Position numbers and translations under genes: made by a program. 64,000 nucleotides of DNA from Fimbriimonas ginsengisoli Gsoil 348 (GTDB lineage: Bacteria; Armatimonadota; Fimbriimonadia; Fimbriimonadales; Fimbriimonadaceae), in NCBI RefSeq assembly GCF_000724625.1, contig NZ_CP007139.1, forward strand, positions 4,898,001 through 4,962,000. Direction: 5' to 3'. The notes beneath the pieces were generated by a model, which searched no databases, was not told the origin of the DNA, and saw only the letters and a program-made list of their open reading frames with translations. The first letter of the stretch is position 1; every line of letters starts with the position of its first letter. Positions 1 through 8,625 of the stretch are shown here, piece after piece.

Positions 1-159
1 CGCCCCGGAACCGACGGTCTGGGCGGTGTAGGTCGATCGAACCGACTTCGCCTCGTTAAGCGCCTTGCCGAAGCTGGCAAGAAGCGAGGTGCCGGAAGTC
101 TGGGCCGCGGCGACGGCGGCAATAGCGGCGATAGCGACGAGAGGCCACGTTCTTCGCAT
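1..159 (-). CDS. N-terminal fragment of an exported protein (runs off the window)
   Basis: Reading the minus strand from ATG at 159 gives a 53-residue open fragment with no stop before the window edge. It begins MRRTWPLVAIAAIAAVAAAQ, a short basic start, an Ala-rich hydrophobic core and an AXA-like cleavage site, so a Sec signal peptide is likely. The mature part starts TSGTSLLASFGKALNEAKSV and continues into a beta-rich stretch. A GGAG ribosome-binding site lies 7 bases upstream of the ATG. The start of the mature part resembles LolA/LolB-like lipoprotein-sorting proteins, but too little is visible to name it. It is divergent from the gene that follows. Confidence 0.7.
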   Translation of the reverse strand, partial: MRRTWPLVAIAAIAAVAAAQTSGTSLLASFGKALNEAKSVRSTYTAQTVGSGA

Positions 160-242
160 AGAGAATCTCCTGATAAGATGCGTTGAGATGGCGCTAGTGT
201 ATCGCACTTTGCTACGCACGGCGCACAATGTGTCGGCCCTCA

Positions 243-1601
243 ATGTCCCGAAATCTGACCCTCGGCCTTCTATTCGCGATTATCGCGGTTCATGTCGTCC
301 TCGCGGCATCGTTTGCCTCGGTAACTCCGTTCCGCACTCCGGGCCTCCTGGGCGGCCGCGTACAGATCGCGGACGTCGGCGCCCCCGACGAGCGACAACA
401 CGTTAACTATGTCCTCCGACTCGCCCACGGTGGCGGGTTTCCCGTGTTCAATCCCAAAGATCCGAACTTGAGCGAGACGCTGGAGAGCCACCAGCCCCCC
501 CTCTTCTATTTCCTCGACGCGGCTTGGGGAACGGTCATGAACGGCTATATGCCGCCCGCGCCGCCCGCTACCGAGGGAAAAGAGATGAGCCAGGACGATG
601 GGCTCAAGCTGCGGTCCCTCAACGTCCTCATCGGAGCTTTCACCATCGGCGGCGTCTTCATGCTCGCCTTCTGGAGCTACGGGAAATCGGAGGTCGCCCT
701 CGCCGCCGCCGCCTTCGCCGGACTGCTTCCTATGCTCGCCGCGCTCGATGGAGCGGTCAGCAACGATCCGCTTCTCTTCTGCCTCTGCACCTGGACCCTC
801 GCCCTGCTCGCAAAGGGTGTTAGCGAGGGGTGGACCACCCGACTCGCACTGACGATCGGCATCCTCACTGGACTCGCTATCCTCACCAAGACCTCGGGAA
901 TCGTCCTCCTGCCGGTGATATTGGTAGCAGTGCTCCTTAAAGGAGAACGTCCACGTCCATCCGCCACCCAGTTTGCGACCGCACTGGTTCCGATCCTCGT
1001 CCTCACCGTTCCCTGGTTCGTTCGAAATACGAACCTGTACGGAGATCCGCTCGCCCTCGGCGCATTCGGACAAGCTTTCGGCGGCACCGCCCAGGCCAAA
1101 GATTTGATCGGTAGCTTCGGCCCGGCCGGCTACTGGATCGATATGGTCGGCGGCTACACGATCCGTTCCTTCATCGGAACCTTTGGGTACATGGACGTTT
1201 GGCTTACCAACAACGGCCATCGAAATGGCGAACCCGGCCTTTACCGCGCGGCTTGGCTGCTGATCGCCATCGGCGCCGCTGGCTGGGTCTTGGCCATCCG
1301 GCAAGAGCCGAAGGAAGCAAAGCGGGTGCACCTCGTGAACGGGCTATTCTTCCTAGCCGTCCTCCTCACGTTTCTAAAATTCAACATGCAGTATTTCCAG
1401 GCCCAGGCGCGCTATCTGCTGCCGGCGATCGGTCCGATCGCCGCCGCCGTGGGCGCAGGCTTGGTAGCGCTGACGCGCGATCGCCGACTCCTGGCATTGG
1501 GCGTCATCGTGCTCGTCTTCGGATTCCTCGACGTTTTCGCCCTCACCCGTCTTCCCGGTCAATTTGCAGAGCGGACCGGCATGGCCCAGCGGACGCCATG
1601 A
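243..1601 (+). CDS. GT39-like integral membrane glycosyltransferase
   Basis: This 452-residue polytopic membrane protein has an N-terminal membrane anchor. A periplasmic loop follows with an acidic Asp-Glu pair (GAPDERQHVNY) and the motif ESHQPPLFYF. That arrangement is typical of GT-C fold enzymes (GT39/ArnT/PMT type), which move a sugar from a polyprenyl-phosphate donor onto protein or lipid. About ten further hydrophobic segments follow. An in-frame ATG at 228 also exists; 243 (MSRNLTLGLL) was preferred because it leads directly into the hydrophobic segment, and neither has a clear ribosome-binding site. The acceptor cannot be read from the sequence. A second GT39-like gene is at 14939-16684. 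Confidence 0.75.
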   Translation: MSRNLTLGLLFAIIAVHVVLAASFASVTPFRTPGLLGGRVQIADVGAPDERQHVNYVLRLAHGGGFPVFNPKDPNLSETLESHQPPLFYFLDAAWGTVMNGYMPPAPPATEGKEMSQDDGLKLRSLNVLIGAFTIGGVFMLAFWSYGKSEVALAAAAFAGLLPMLAALDGAVSNDPLLFCLCTWTLALLAKGVSEGWTTRLALTIGILTGLAILTKTSGIVLLPVILVAVLLKGERPRPSATQFATALVPILVLTVPWFVRNTNLYGDPLALGAFGQAFGGTAQAKDLIGSFGPAGYWIDMVGGYTIRSFIGTFGYMDVWLTNNGHRNGEPGLYRAAWLLIAIGAAGWVLAIRQEPKEAKRVHLVNGLFFLAVLLTFLKFNMQYFQAQARYLLPAIGPIAAAVGAGLVALTRDRRLLALGVIVLVFGFLDVFALTRLPGQFAERTGMAQRTP

Positions 1602-1666
1602 TCCTCTTCCACGTAACGACCGCCCGTAACGACCGCCTTGGAATTCGCGTCCAATAGGAGATAGTG

Positions 1667-2224
1667 GTGTCGGCCCTGTTCGAAAAAACCCGCGCAAGTA
1701 CCTACGACGAAGACCTCGCTCTCGTCGAGCGTTTCTTGTCGGGTGATCAAACCGCCTTTGAGGCGCTGTACGCCAAATATTACGACAAGGTCTTCTCCAT
1801 CGCCTGCGGCATCCTCGTCGACCACGACGAGGCCGCCGACGCGGTTCAGGAGGTCTTCACCCTCGTCTATCGCCATCTCGGAAGGTTCGATCGCCGCTCC
1901 CGATTTAGCACCTGGCTATTCCGGGTTGCCGTCAATCGAAGCATCCAAGAAGCCCGCCGCCATCGCCACCGATGGCGCAACGTCGAGCTCGACGAAACGA
2001 CCGCCGGAGCCGCGCCGGAAGAGGCCGACACCTCCGATCCAAAGGTCCAGGCCACCCTCCTGCGAATGGTCCCCGCCGACCGCGCCCTCTTAGTTCTCTT
2101 CTACTGGGAGGAGCTAAGCCTGCAGGAGATCGCCGACAGCCTCGGCTGCAATGTCAACGCCGCCAAAACGCGCCTCTACCGAGCTCGCGAACGGTTCCGG
2201 ATGCTGTATGAGGGAGAGGCATGA
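1667..2224 (+). CDS. ECF-family RNA polymerase sigma factor
   Basis: The 185-residue protein has sigma-70 region 2 at about residues 25-95 (EALYAKYYDKVFSIACGIL, then a DEAADAVQEVF helix and the FDRRSRFSTWLFRVAVN segment). Region 4 covers about 125-180, with the helix-turn-helix ELSLQEIADSLGCNVNAAKT. Regions 1 and 3 are absent, as in extracytoplasmic-function sigma factors. GTG at 1667 was chosen because AGGAG lies 6 bases upstream; GTG at 1664 is too close to it. The stop overlaps the next start as ATGA, so the next gene, which looks like a membrane anti-sigma or sensor, is probably co-translated and controls this factor. Confidence 0.9.
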   Translation: MSALFEKTRASTYDEDLALVERFLSGDQTAFEALYAKYYDKVFSIACGILVDHDEAADAVQEVFTLVYRHLGRFDRRSRFSTWLFRVAVNRSIQEARRHRHRWRNVELDETTAGAAPEEADTSDPKVQATLLRMVPADRALLVLFYWEELSLQEIADSLGCNVNAAKTRLYRARERFRMLYEGEA

Positions 2225-2967
2225 AGGGAATTCCGCCTGAAATCGACCGGATCATGTGGACGATCGCGGAAGACGGTAACCACGGCGCGGCCGATGAGTT
2301 CGTTCAGCGTTATCCGCTCTATCGCGAGGAGCTTCTCCGCCGCCGAGAAACCGTTTCCCGCCTCAAAACGAGTGGCAAGCGCGTCAAGTCGGAAACCATT
2401 CCGAAGTTCGTGCCCACCGAGAGCATCCGAACCGCCCCGGCCCCCCGGCAGGTGGCGATCGTCTCCGCCCTCGTCCTTGCCGCGCTGGCTGCCGCATCGT
2501 ATACGATCACGTCGCTCGCCGCCCCGCCCCCCAAGCCGGAGCAGATCCTCGCACCGGGAGGGTCGTCCCCATCGAACGTCGCACCCAAGCTGGAGCCTCG
2601 AAAGCCGGAATCGCCAATCGCGAAATCTAACCCCGATACTTCCGAGGCCGTTGTCTCGCATCAGACGCAGACTCCGGAATATCTGAAACCGCAGACGTTG
2701 GTGCTCAAGAAAGCCGCCCTCGTGGACGCCTTAAGACTCATCGCGAGCCAAGCCAAGGTGCGGATCGAGATCGCTCCCGGCATGCCCAATCCGACCATCG
2801 CGCTCGAGTATCGCGACACTAACGCCATCGAGATGCTCAAAGACCTTGGGTCGAAATACGGGTTCACCCCGTTCGACCAGGGGGATGGAAGCATCGTCGT
2901 GTACCCGGCCGTCGACCCATCCGGAACCTCCGCCGGACCGAGCAACGCCCGCCGGGTAGGCGGATGA
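2221..2967 (+). CDS. Membrane protein with STN-like domain, probable anti-sigma partner
   Basis: The 248-residue single-pass protein has a cytoplasmic N-terminal region of about 75 residues (helical, with a YPLYREELLRRRETV segment) and one transmembrane helix near 80-102. A Pro-rich linker follows. The periplasmic C-terminal domain (about 155-235) contains LKKAALVDALRLIASQAKV and LEYRDTNAIEMLKDLGSKYG. The last part has the beta-alpha-beta pattern of STN domains found at the start of secretins and TonB-dependent transducers and at the end of FecR-type anti-sigma factors. Coupling by ATGA to the sigma gene supports an anti-sigma or signal-transfer role. No canonical FecR domain or zinc anti-sigma motif is visible, so the role is inferred. 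Confidence 0.65.
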   Translation: MKGIPPEIDRIMWTIAEDGNHGAADEFVQRYPLYREELLRRRETVSRLKTSGKRVKSETIPKFVPTESIRTAPAPRQVAIVSALVLAALAAASYTITSLAAPPPKPEQILAPGGSSPSNVAPKLEPRKPESPIAKSNPDTSEAVVSHQTQTPEYLKPQTLVLKKAALVDALRLIASQAKVRIEIAPGMPNPTIALEYRDTNAIEMLKDLGSKYGFTPFDQGDGSIVVYPAVDPSGTSAGPSNARRVGG

Positions 2968-3047
2968 TCTTGCGGAAGTCGCGTTAAGGCATAGGTAACT
3001 CGTTATTCCCGTTGCTATACTGAACGTGGGATCGCGGGAGATTTGCC

Positions 3048-3785
3048 ATGCCTAGAGTTCAGCGCGCCTCTGACGTCATCGAGATAATTTCGGAACGCGC
3101 CATTTATTTCGGCACGTTCGCCATCGGGATCGGAGTCCTTGCCGGTCTGCTGGTCCGCTACCAGGGTCAAACCGGCGTTCTCGTTCCACTGGGATTCGTC
3201 CTGCTCACGATCTTCGTCGGCGTGTTCGGATATTCGGTCTACACCGCACTCCAAGTCCGCAAGGTCGTCGGCAAACCGGTCATCTGCCCGTTCTGCGAAG
3301 TCGCGAACGAAGTGGTCGGCGACGCCAACGAAGATTTCGATTGCGTCAACTGCCACCGAATGATTCCGATCGTTGACGGAGCGGTTCTTCCCGTTTCGCA
3401 GGTTCGATGCGGTTACTGCAACGAGCTCAACTTCTACAGCGAGAAAACCGAAGCGCTCCTTTGCGAGAAATGCAATCACGAGATTCCGCTTGCCCGCGAC
3501 GACGGCGCCCCTAAGAAATCGATCCCGATGGGATTCGCCGTCGTCGACGACGAAGCGATGTACGAGTTGTTGCTGGTCGGCCACGGTCATAAGGAAGAAG
3601 AGCTGATCCAGTGCCTTCAACAGATGCTGGCCCTGAACCGAAACCAGGTGAAGCAAATGCTCGGCGACCTTCCGGTCACCCTGCTCACCGGTATCACTCG
3701 CCGAAAGGCGGAAATGCTAAAGGCGCAGCTCTCCATCCACGACGGCGAAGTAGAGTTCCGCCAAATGGAAGAAGCCCGCTACTAA
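3048..3785 (+). CDS. Two-TM protein with double zinc ribbon and L7/L12-like C-terminus
   Basis: The 245-residue protein starts with two transmembrane helices (about residues 22-40 and 47-68). Two zinc-ribbon-like modules follow: CPFC with a distant CVNC (about 82-105) and CGYC with CEKC (about 123-145). The C-terminal 60 residues (NRNQVKQMLGDLPVTLLTGI then RRKAEMLKAQL and GEVEFRQ) follow the pattern of the ribosomal protein L7/L12 C-terminal fold, in which a helix binds translation factors. That match is by eye. I do not recognise the full-length protein. It stands alone, about 195 bases upstream of the pyrophosphatase gene. Confidence 0.65.
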   Translation: MPRVQRASDVIEIISERAIYFGTFAIGIGVLAGLLVRYQGQTGVLVPLGFVLLTIFVGVFGYSVYTALQVRKVVGKPVICPFCEVANEVVGDANEDFDCVNCHRMIPIVDGAVLPVSQVRCGYCNELNFYSEKTEALLCEKCNHEIPLARDDGAPKKSIPMGFAVVDDEAMYELLLVGHGHKEEELIQCLQQMLALNRNQVKQMLGDLPVTLLTGITRRKAEMLKAQLSIHDGEVEFRQMEEARY

Positions 3786-3980
3786 CCGGCGTCTGCCCCG
3801 TTGCCAAAAACGGTCTGGGATCCTCAGGATTCCGGACCTCTTTGCTTTAGCCGACGGCAACCGCTTAACGCCAAATCGGAACCCCAGTCCGCCAACCTGA
3901 GGTATTCTTTTGCGAAACAAATCAGCGGCCAAGTGCATCATGCATGGAAGCGCTACTCTCTAGGGGGTTCTCCACTCTTG
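3786..3980 (+). promoter_or_regulatory. Long leader of the pyrophosphatase gene
   Basis: The 195 bases before the pyrophosphatase start hold several possible short helices, for example GATCCT/AGGATTC near 3819-3833 and CCGA...TCGG flanking a CGGCAACCG core near 3853-3885. I tried to match this to common metabolite riboswitch cores and could not. A purine-rich AGGGGG lies at about 3962-3967, 10 bases before a TTG and 13 before the chosen ATG. It is recorded as an unexplained leader, not as an identified riboswitch. Confidence 0.25.
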
Positions 3981-6900
3981 ATGAAGTTGCTCCAGCAAGC
4001 GACACACCTGGCCCACCGCCAGGGGTCAACACGCCTTAAGACCACATTGTTCCTCGCCGCCATCGGCGCCCTTCTTCCCACCAGCGCGTTCGCCGCGGAA
4101 GGAGAGGGGGTTAGTCTCAAATTTTCCGGAAGTGATTCCGGTCTGCTCATCGCGGCGCTCGTTTTGGGCCTCATCGCCGTCGGAGCCGCCCTCTTCCTCC
4201 GTTCCTGGGTACTCAAGCAGAACCCGGGCAGCTCGGAGATGCAAGAGGTCGGACTCGCCATCCGAGACGGCGCTACCGCCTACCTAAAGAAGCAGATCGG
4301 GACGATGATCCCGTTCGTCGTCCTGCTCGCCCTCGGACTATTCGGCTTGTCCTATCCGAGCGGAATCTTGCCCGCAATCGGCGTTGCGGTCGCGTTCGTC
4401 TTCGGGGTCATCGGCAGCTATACCGCCGGTTCCACCGGAATGATGATCGCCGTCAGCGCCAACATGCGCACGGCCCATGCCGCCTTGAGCAGCTATAAGC
4501 GGTCGCTCGAGACGGCGTTCCGCAGCGGCGCCGTCGCCGGCCTGCTCACGGTAGGAATCGGCCTTGTCGGCGCGTGCATTATTCTGCTGATCGGCGGCAG
4601 CAACGCCATTCAGTATCTTGTCGGATTTGGCTTCGGAGGTTCGCTAGCCGCGCTCTTTATGCGCGTCGGCGGTGGAATCTTCACCAAAGCCGCCGATGTC
4701 GGCGCCGACCTCGTCGGCAAGGTCGAAAAGGGGATCCCCGAAGACGACCCCCGCAACCCGGCCGTCATCGCCGATAACGTCGGTGACAACGTCGGCGACT
4801 GCGCCGGTATGGCCGCCGACGTGTTCGAGTCGTACCTCGTCACCATCATCTCCGCCATCGTTCTCGCCGCCGCAACATCGAGCGTGCTCGATACGCACAC
4901 TTGGATGAAGCTGGTGCTGTTCACGATGATCGTGTCGGCCCTCGGCATCCTCGCGTCCGTCATCGGAATCTTCACCGTCCGAGGTAACGACAACCTCGAC
5001 TCCGATCCGCTGGTTGCGATTCGAAAGGGATTCACCCGATCCGCGCTCCTTGCCGGTCTCGGCGCGGCCGTCGTGGCATTCTTCTTTATGGGTGGCCGAC
5101 AGCCGCTCCTCACCGACCGCCTTTCGCCGCTTCAGGATTCGCTTCGAACCGATGCGACCTTCCTTCAAAAGGTGCGCGAGGAAGTCGCGACCCGAAAGCC
5201 TTCGCAAGCCGCCGTAGACGCCGCGGTGCAGGAGAAAGCGAAGGAGTTCGCCAAGCAACCGAAGGATATTAAAGCGAGCGATATCTTCGCCGATCCGGCC
5301 AAGATTCCCACGTCCGTCCAAGGATTCTCCCAAGCTTCGGTCGATCGCATTCTGCAGAAGAGCGCTAATCCGGTCGCTCCCTCTGAAGTCACCGCCGCCG
5401 ACCTTGTAAACGTTGCCGAGGTTAAGGCCAAGGGTTACCGCCCGGAGGATGCGGGTTACGTTCAGCAGGCGCTGATGGCGCAGCTCGATCAAATGCCGCC
5501 GTCGAAGCCTCTCACCGGCTTCCAACGGATCACCGACTTCAAGGACACGAGCATCAAGGCGCTCGACTACGGCATTACCGCTCAGGCGACCGACCCGGCG
5601 AATCCGCCGAAGAAGCCGTACGTTGCCATTCGCGACTATTTTGGCGGCGAAGGCGACAACCGGTTCGTGGTCGCCCAGCTTCACGCAAAGGTTCACATTC
5701 CGCCCCGTCCCGCCCAAGGGGGTCAGCCGGCCTCGATCGAGCAAAACACCGACCAGACGATCTGGCAGGGCCCGATCAAGCTGTCCGACCTGAACGACAA
5801 GATCAAGAAGTTCCAGGAGCAGACGAAAACCCAGGGGATTACTTCCGACATCCAGGTCGTCAAGACCGAGGACGTCGGGGTCTACGTCAACCCCTCTACC
5901 GGCGATCTCGCCATCGGCCTTCCCGGCACGATGGATCATCCCGCTTCGCGCCAGAGCGCTCAAAGCCAGTTCGCCTACTACAAGAAGCCGGCGGCGGAGT
6001 TGAACGCCGACTACGAGAAGCTCACCGCTAACCCGCAAGGTCCCCAGCCGGTGCTCCCGCAACGGATGGAAATGCAGCTTGCGGTCAATACGCAGGGCGC
6101 GATTCCGTGGTGGAACTTCTTCATCCCGGTTCTGGTTGGCATCCTGCTCGCCTTCGGCATCGAGCGGCTCACCGAGTTCTACGTCTCGACGCACAAGCGC
6201 CCGGTGCAAGAAGTCGCCGGCGTATCCAGCGGTGGCGCGGCTCCGATGATCATTCAGGGCTTCGCCTATGCCAGCGAGTCGAGCGCGATGATGGTCTTTG
6301 CGATCGTCGCCGCCCTCATGGTCCCGCTCTTCGTCTTCCCCGCCACCGTTTACGGCGGCTACGTGCTGGCCCTTTACGGGGTGTCCTTGGTAGGCATCGG
6401 CCTTCTCTCGACCACCGGCTACGTGCTCGCGATGGACACGTTCGGGCCAATCTCGGACAACGCCCAAGGCGTGTTCGAGATGAGCGGCGCCGGCAAAGCG
6501 AATCCGCAAGCCGCCAAGGCGATCGGCCACCTCGACGCGGCCGGAAACACGACCAAGGCGCTCACGAAGGGATTCGCCATCGCCACCGCGGTCGTCGCGG
6601 CGATCGCGCTGTTCAACTCGTTCCGCGGCGCGGCGATGCTGACCGATATCGGTCTAAAGCTCGACACGCCCGAGATCTTCCTCGGCATGCTGATCGGCGG
6701 CGCGGCGCCGTTCCTGTTCTCGTCGTTCGCCATCAACGCCGTCGGACGAGCTGCCTTCCAGCTCATTAACGAGGTCCGCCGTCAGTTCCGGGAGAACCCC
6801 GGAATTATGGCGGGAACGGTAAAGCCGGACTACGCTCGGTGCGTAGCGCTGGTCACCGCCGCCGCCCAGAAAGAGCTGCTCGCGCCAGGAATCCTGGCGA

Positions 6901-7499
6901 TCGCGCTCCCGACGGCGGTCGCCTTCGGCTTCTCCATCGGAAAGCCGACGACCATCGTCAACGGCGTCGAATACAACCTGATGGGTGCGCAGGCGCTCGG
7001 CGGGTTCCTCGCCGGCACCATCCTCAGCGGCCAGCTCATGGCCGTGCTGCTGTCCAACTCGGGCGGCATGTGGGATAACGCGAAGAAGCTGATCGAGGAC
7101 GGACTTTACGGCGGAAAAGGGAGCGAGGCCCACAAGGCTTCCGTTATCTGCGACACGGTTGGCGACCCGTTCAAGGACACCGCCGGCCCGGCCCTGAACC
7201 CGCTCATCAAGGTCATGAACCTGGTGGCCCTGCTGCTCGCCGCGACGATCATTCGGCCGTTCGGCACGCCGGTCTTGGTCACAGTGACCGTCGTCTGCGT
7301 CGGTGCGTTGGTCTTCTCCATCTATCTGAGCAAGAAGGGTTCTCTCTCCGAGGATCTCCAACGCGCCCAGAAGGAAGGCGCGAACGCCGATGCCCACCTA
7401 ACCCACCCCCCGACCCTCGAAACCGGAACCTCGACCACCATCGAGCCCCCCCGCCAAAAGCGACGGATCACCGTCGAAGACACCGACGACGAGGCATAG
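3981..7499 (+). CDS. hppA: Membrane proton-pumping pyrophosphatase with large periplasmic insertion
   Basis: This integral membrane enzyme hydrolyses cytoplasmic pyrophosphate and pumps ions outward. The pyrophosphate-binding signature DVGADLVGKVEKG and the following DNVGDNVGDC segment are intact, and the C-terminal half carries the second acidic cluster (DTVGDPFKDTAGPALNPLIK). The motif GNTTKALTKG has Lys at the position that distinguishes potassium-independent from potassium-dependent enzymes, so a K+-independent proton pump is expected. It is 1172 residues, against about 660-800 for the family. The excess is a hydrophilic block of about 334 residues (373-706) between two transmembrane helices, on the periplasmic side by topology, plus a charged C-terminal tail. 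ATG at 3981 was chosen because it starts a good signal-like helix (MKLLQQATHL...TSAFAAE). A strong hairpin follows the stop. Confidence 0.9.
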   Translation: MKLLQQATHLAHRQGSTRLKTTLFLAAIGALLPTSAFAAEGEGVSLKFSGSDSGLLIAALVLGLIAVGAALFLRSWVLKQNPGSSEMQEVGLAIRDGATAYLKKQIGTMIPFVVLLALGLFGLSYPSGILPAIGVAVAFVFGVIGSYTAGSTGMMIAVSANMRTAHAALSSYKRSLETAFRSGAVAGLLTVGIGLVGACIILLIGGSNAIQYLVGFGFGGSLAALFMRVGGGIFTKAADVGADLVGKVEKGIPEDDPRNPAVIADNVGDNVGDCAGMAADVFESYLVTIISAIVLAAATSSVLDTHTWMKLVLFTMIVSALGILASVIGIFTVRGNDNLDSDPLVAIRKGFTRSALLAGLGAAVVAFFFMGGRQPLLTDRLSPLQDSLRTDATFLQKVREEVATRKPSQAAVDAAVQEKAKEFAKQPKDIKASDIFADPAKIPTSVQGFSQASVDRILQKSANPVAPSEVTAADLVNVAEVKAKGYRPEDAGYVQQALMAQLDQMPPSKPLTGFQRITDFKDTSIKALDYGITAQATDPANPPKKPYVAIRDYFGGEGDNRFVVAQLHAKVHIPPRPAQGGQPASIEQNTDQTIWQGPIKLSDLNDKIKKFQEQTKTQGITSDIQVVKTEDVGVYVNPSTGDLAIGLPGTMDHPASRQSAQSQFAYYKKPAAELNADYEKLTANPQGPQPVLPQRMEMQLAVNTQGAIPWWNFFIPVLVGILLAFGIERLTEFYVSTHKRPVQEVAGVSSGGAAPMIIQGFAYASESSAMMVFAIVAALMVPLFVFPATVYGGYVLALYGVSLVGIGLLSTTGYVLAMDTFGPISDNAQGVFEMSGAGKANPQAAKAIGHLDAAGNTTKALTKGFAIATAVVAAIALFNSFRGAAMLTDIGLKLDTPEIFLGMLIGGAAPFLFSSFAINAVGRAAFQLINEVRRQFRENPGIMAGTVKPDYARCVALVTAAAQKELLAPGILAIALPTAVAFGFSIGKPTTIVNGVEYNLMGAQALGGFLAGTILSGQLMAVLLSNSGGMWDNAKKLIEDGLYGGKGSEAHKASVICDTVGDPFKDTAGPALNPLIKVMNLVALLLAATIIRPFGTPVLVTVTVVCVGALVFSIYLSKKGSLSEDLQRAQKEGANADAHLTHPPTLETGTSTTIEPPRQKRRITVEDTDDEA

Positions 7500-7507
7500 A
7501 CCCGTTG

Positions 7508-7541
7508 AAAATGCCCGAGCCGATTCACGGCTCGGGCATTT
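7508..7541. terminator. Bidirectional intrinsic terminator
   Basis: A perfect 14-base-pair stem (7509-7522 with 7528-7541) with a 5-base ATTCA loop sits between the pyrophosphatase gene and the convergent aminotransferase gene. T-rich sequence follows on the plus strand and an A-run precedes it, so it can work in both directions. The stop codon of the minus-strand gene lies inside the loop. Confidence 0.8.
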
Positions 7542-8625
7542 CTGCGTTTTGGAGAGCCTTCACAATTCGTTCCTGCTCCAAGAGCGGCTTGACCGCGATG
7601 CGAACGTAGGCGTCCCCCATCGAAGCCGCCGTCCTCCCCGCGTTCCGAAGGTGGACACCTTGCTGCCTTGCCCGCTGTACCACCGCTTCGGCCCCCTTTG
7701 AGTCGGCCGACAGACGAAGAAGCACCCAGTTCGCAACGCTTTCCGTTACGGTTCCAAACGGCCCGAGCGCCGTTGCGAGTTGCTGGCGAAGCGCCTTTGT
7801 CTCCCGATACCGACCTGCGTAGTAGTCCGGCTCCCCCAAGGCACGTGTCGACGCGATCTGCGCGGGAAGGCTCACCGCCCACGGTGGCGACCACTTTGCC
7901 AACTCGTTTGTCCCAGCAGAAGGGCCGGTCATATAAGCCGTTCTCAGCCCACTGAGGGCCAGCCCCTTTGAAAGCGATTTGACCACGAAGACGTTTCTCG
8001 ATTTTGCGGCCAGCATCTCGCAGCTATCGCCTCCGGCATAGTCGATGTACGCCTCGTCGATGAGTACCCTGGTGGTCGGAGGAATCCGATCCAATGCCCG
8101 CTCGACGTCGGTTCGAGCGAGAAACCCGCCCGCCGGATTGTTGGGATTAACCAGCACCGCTAAATCGACTCGCTCTCGCCGGATCCGATCCGACCACTCG
8201 TCAAGGTCGAGCCGAAAGCATTGATCCTCTCGAAGGAGGAGCTTCTCCACTCGGCACCCCACGATTCCGCAGATGTGCTCGTACTCTCCATAGGTCGGCT
8301 CGATCAGAAGAACGCGTGAATCGCGATGAAGCCAAGATCTTAATGCGGAGAAGATCAGCGAAGAGGAGCCGGCCCCGGCAAGAATCGACTCGACCGGAAT
8401 ACGGCGAGCCTCTGAAATCGCGTCTAGGAGCCCCTCGGCATGAGTCGGTGGCGAGGTTCGACACATCCATTCGCCGGCACTTTCGAGTGCCGGCATTACG
8501 GAAGGCGCCGGTGGGAACCAAGCATCGAGCACGTCCGCGTTGACCACCCGATGACGTGTCCCGAGGTTGCAAAAGCGCGCTCCCACCTCATCCCAGAACG
8601 CACCCCCATGAAAACAGGACTCCAC
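7525..8625 (-). CDS. HisC/CobD-like PLP-dependent aminotransferase
   Basis: The 366-residue fold-type I PLP enzyme resembles histidinol-phosphate aminotransferase and the threonine-phosphate decarboxylase CobD. It has NPNNPAGG (substrate and cofactor contact), DEAYIDY (Asp that pairs with the PLP pyridine nitrogen and the Tyr) and SLSKGLALSGLR with the Schiff-base Lys. The C-terminal part ends in a VRIAVK strand as in HisC. No histidine or cobalamin biosynthesis genes are nearby, so the substrate is open. The last residues (AEMPEP) and the stop are encoded inside the shared terminator hairpin. Confidence 0.8.
   Translation of the reverse strand: MESCFHGGAFWDEVGARFCNLGTRHRVVNADVLDAWFPPAPSVMPALESAGEWMCRTSPPTHAEGLLDAISEARRIPVESILAGAGSSSLIFSALRSWLHRDSRVLLIEPTYGEYEHICGIVGCRVEKLLLREDQCFRLDLDEWSDRIRRERVDLAVLVNPNNPAGGFLARTDVERALDRIPPTTRVLIDEAYIDYAGGDSCEMLAAKSRNVFVVKSLSKGLALSGLRTAYMTGPSAGTNELAKWSPPWAVSLPAQIASTRALGEPDYYAGRYRETKALRQQLATALGPFGTVTESVANWVLLRLSADSKGAEAVVQRARQQGVHLRNAGRTAASMGDAYVRIAVKPLLEQERIVKALQNAEMPEP

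Noticed and set aside
4644-6530. Long open frame on the minus strand (628 codons) opposite the pyrophosphatase gene
   Set aside because: It mirrors the codon pattern of the plus-strand gene, is highly charged and has no motifs. It is a GC-driven antisense shadow.
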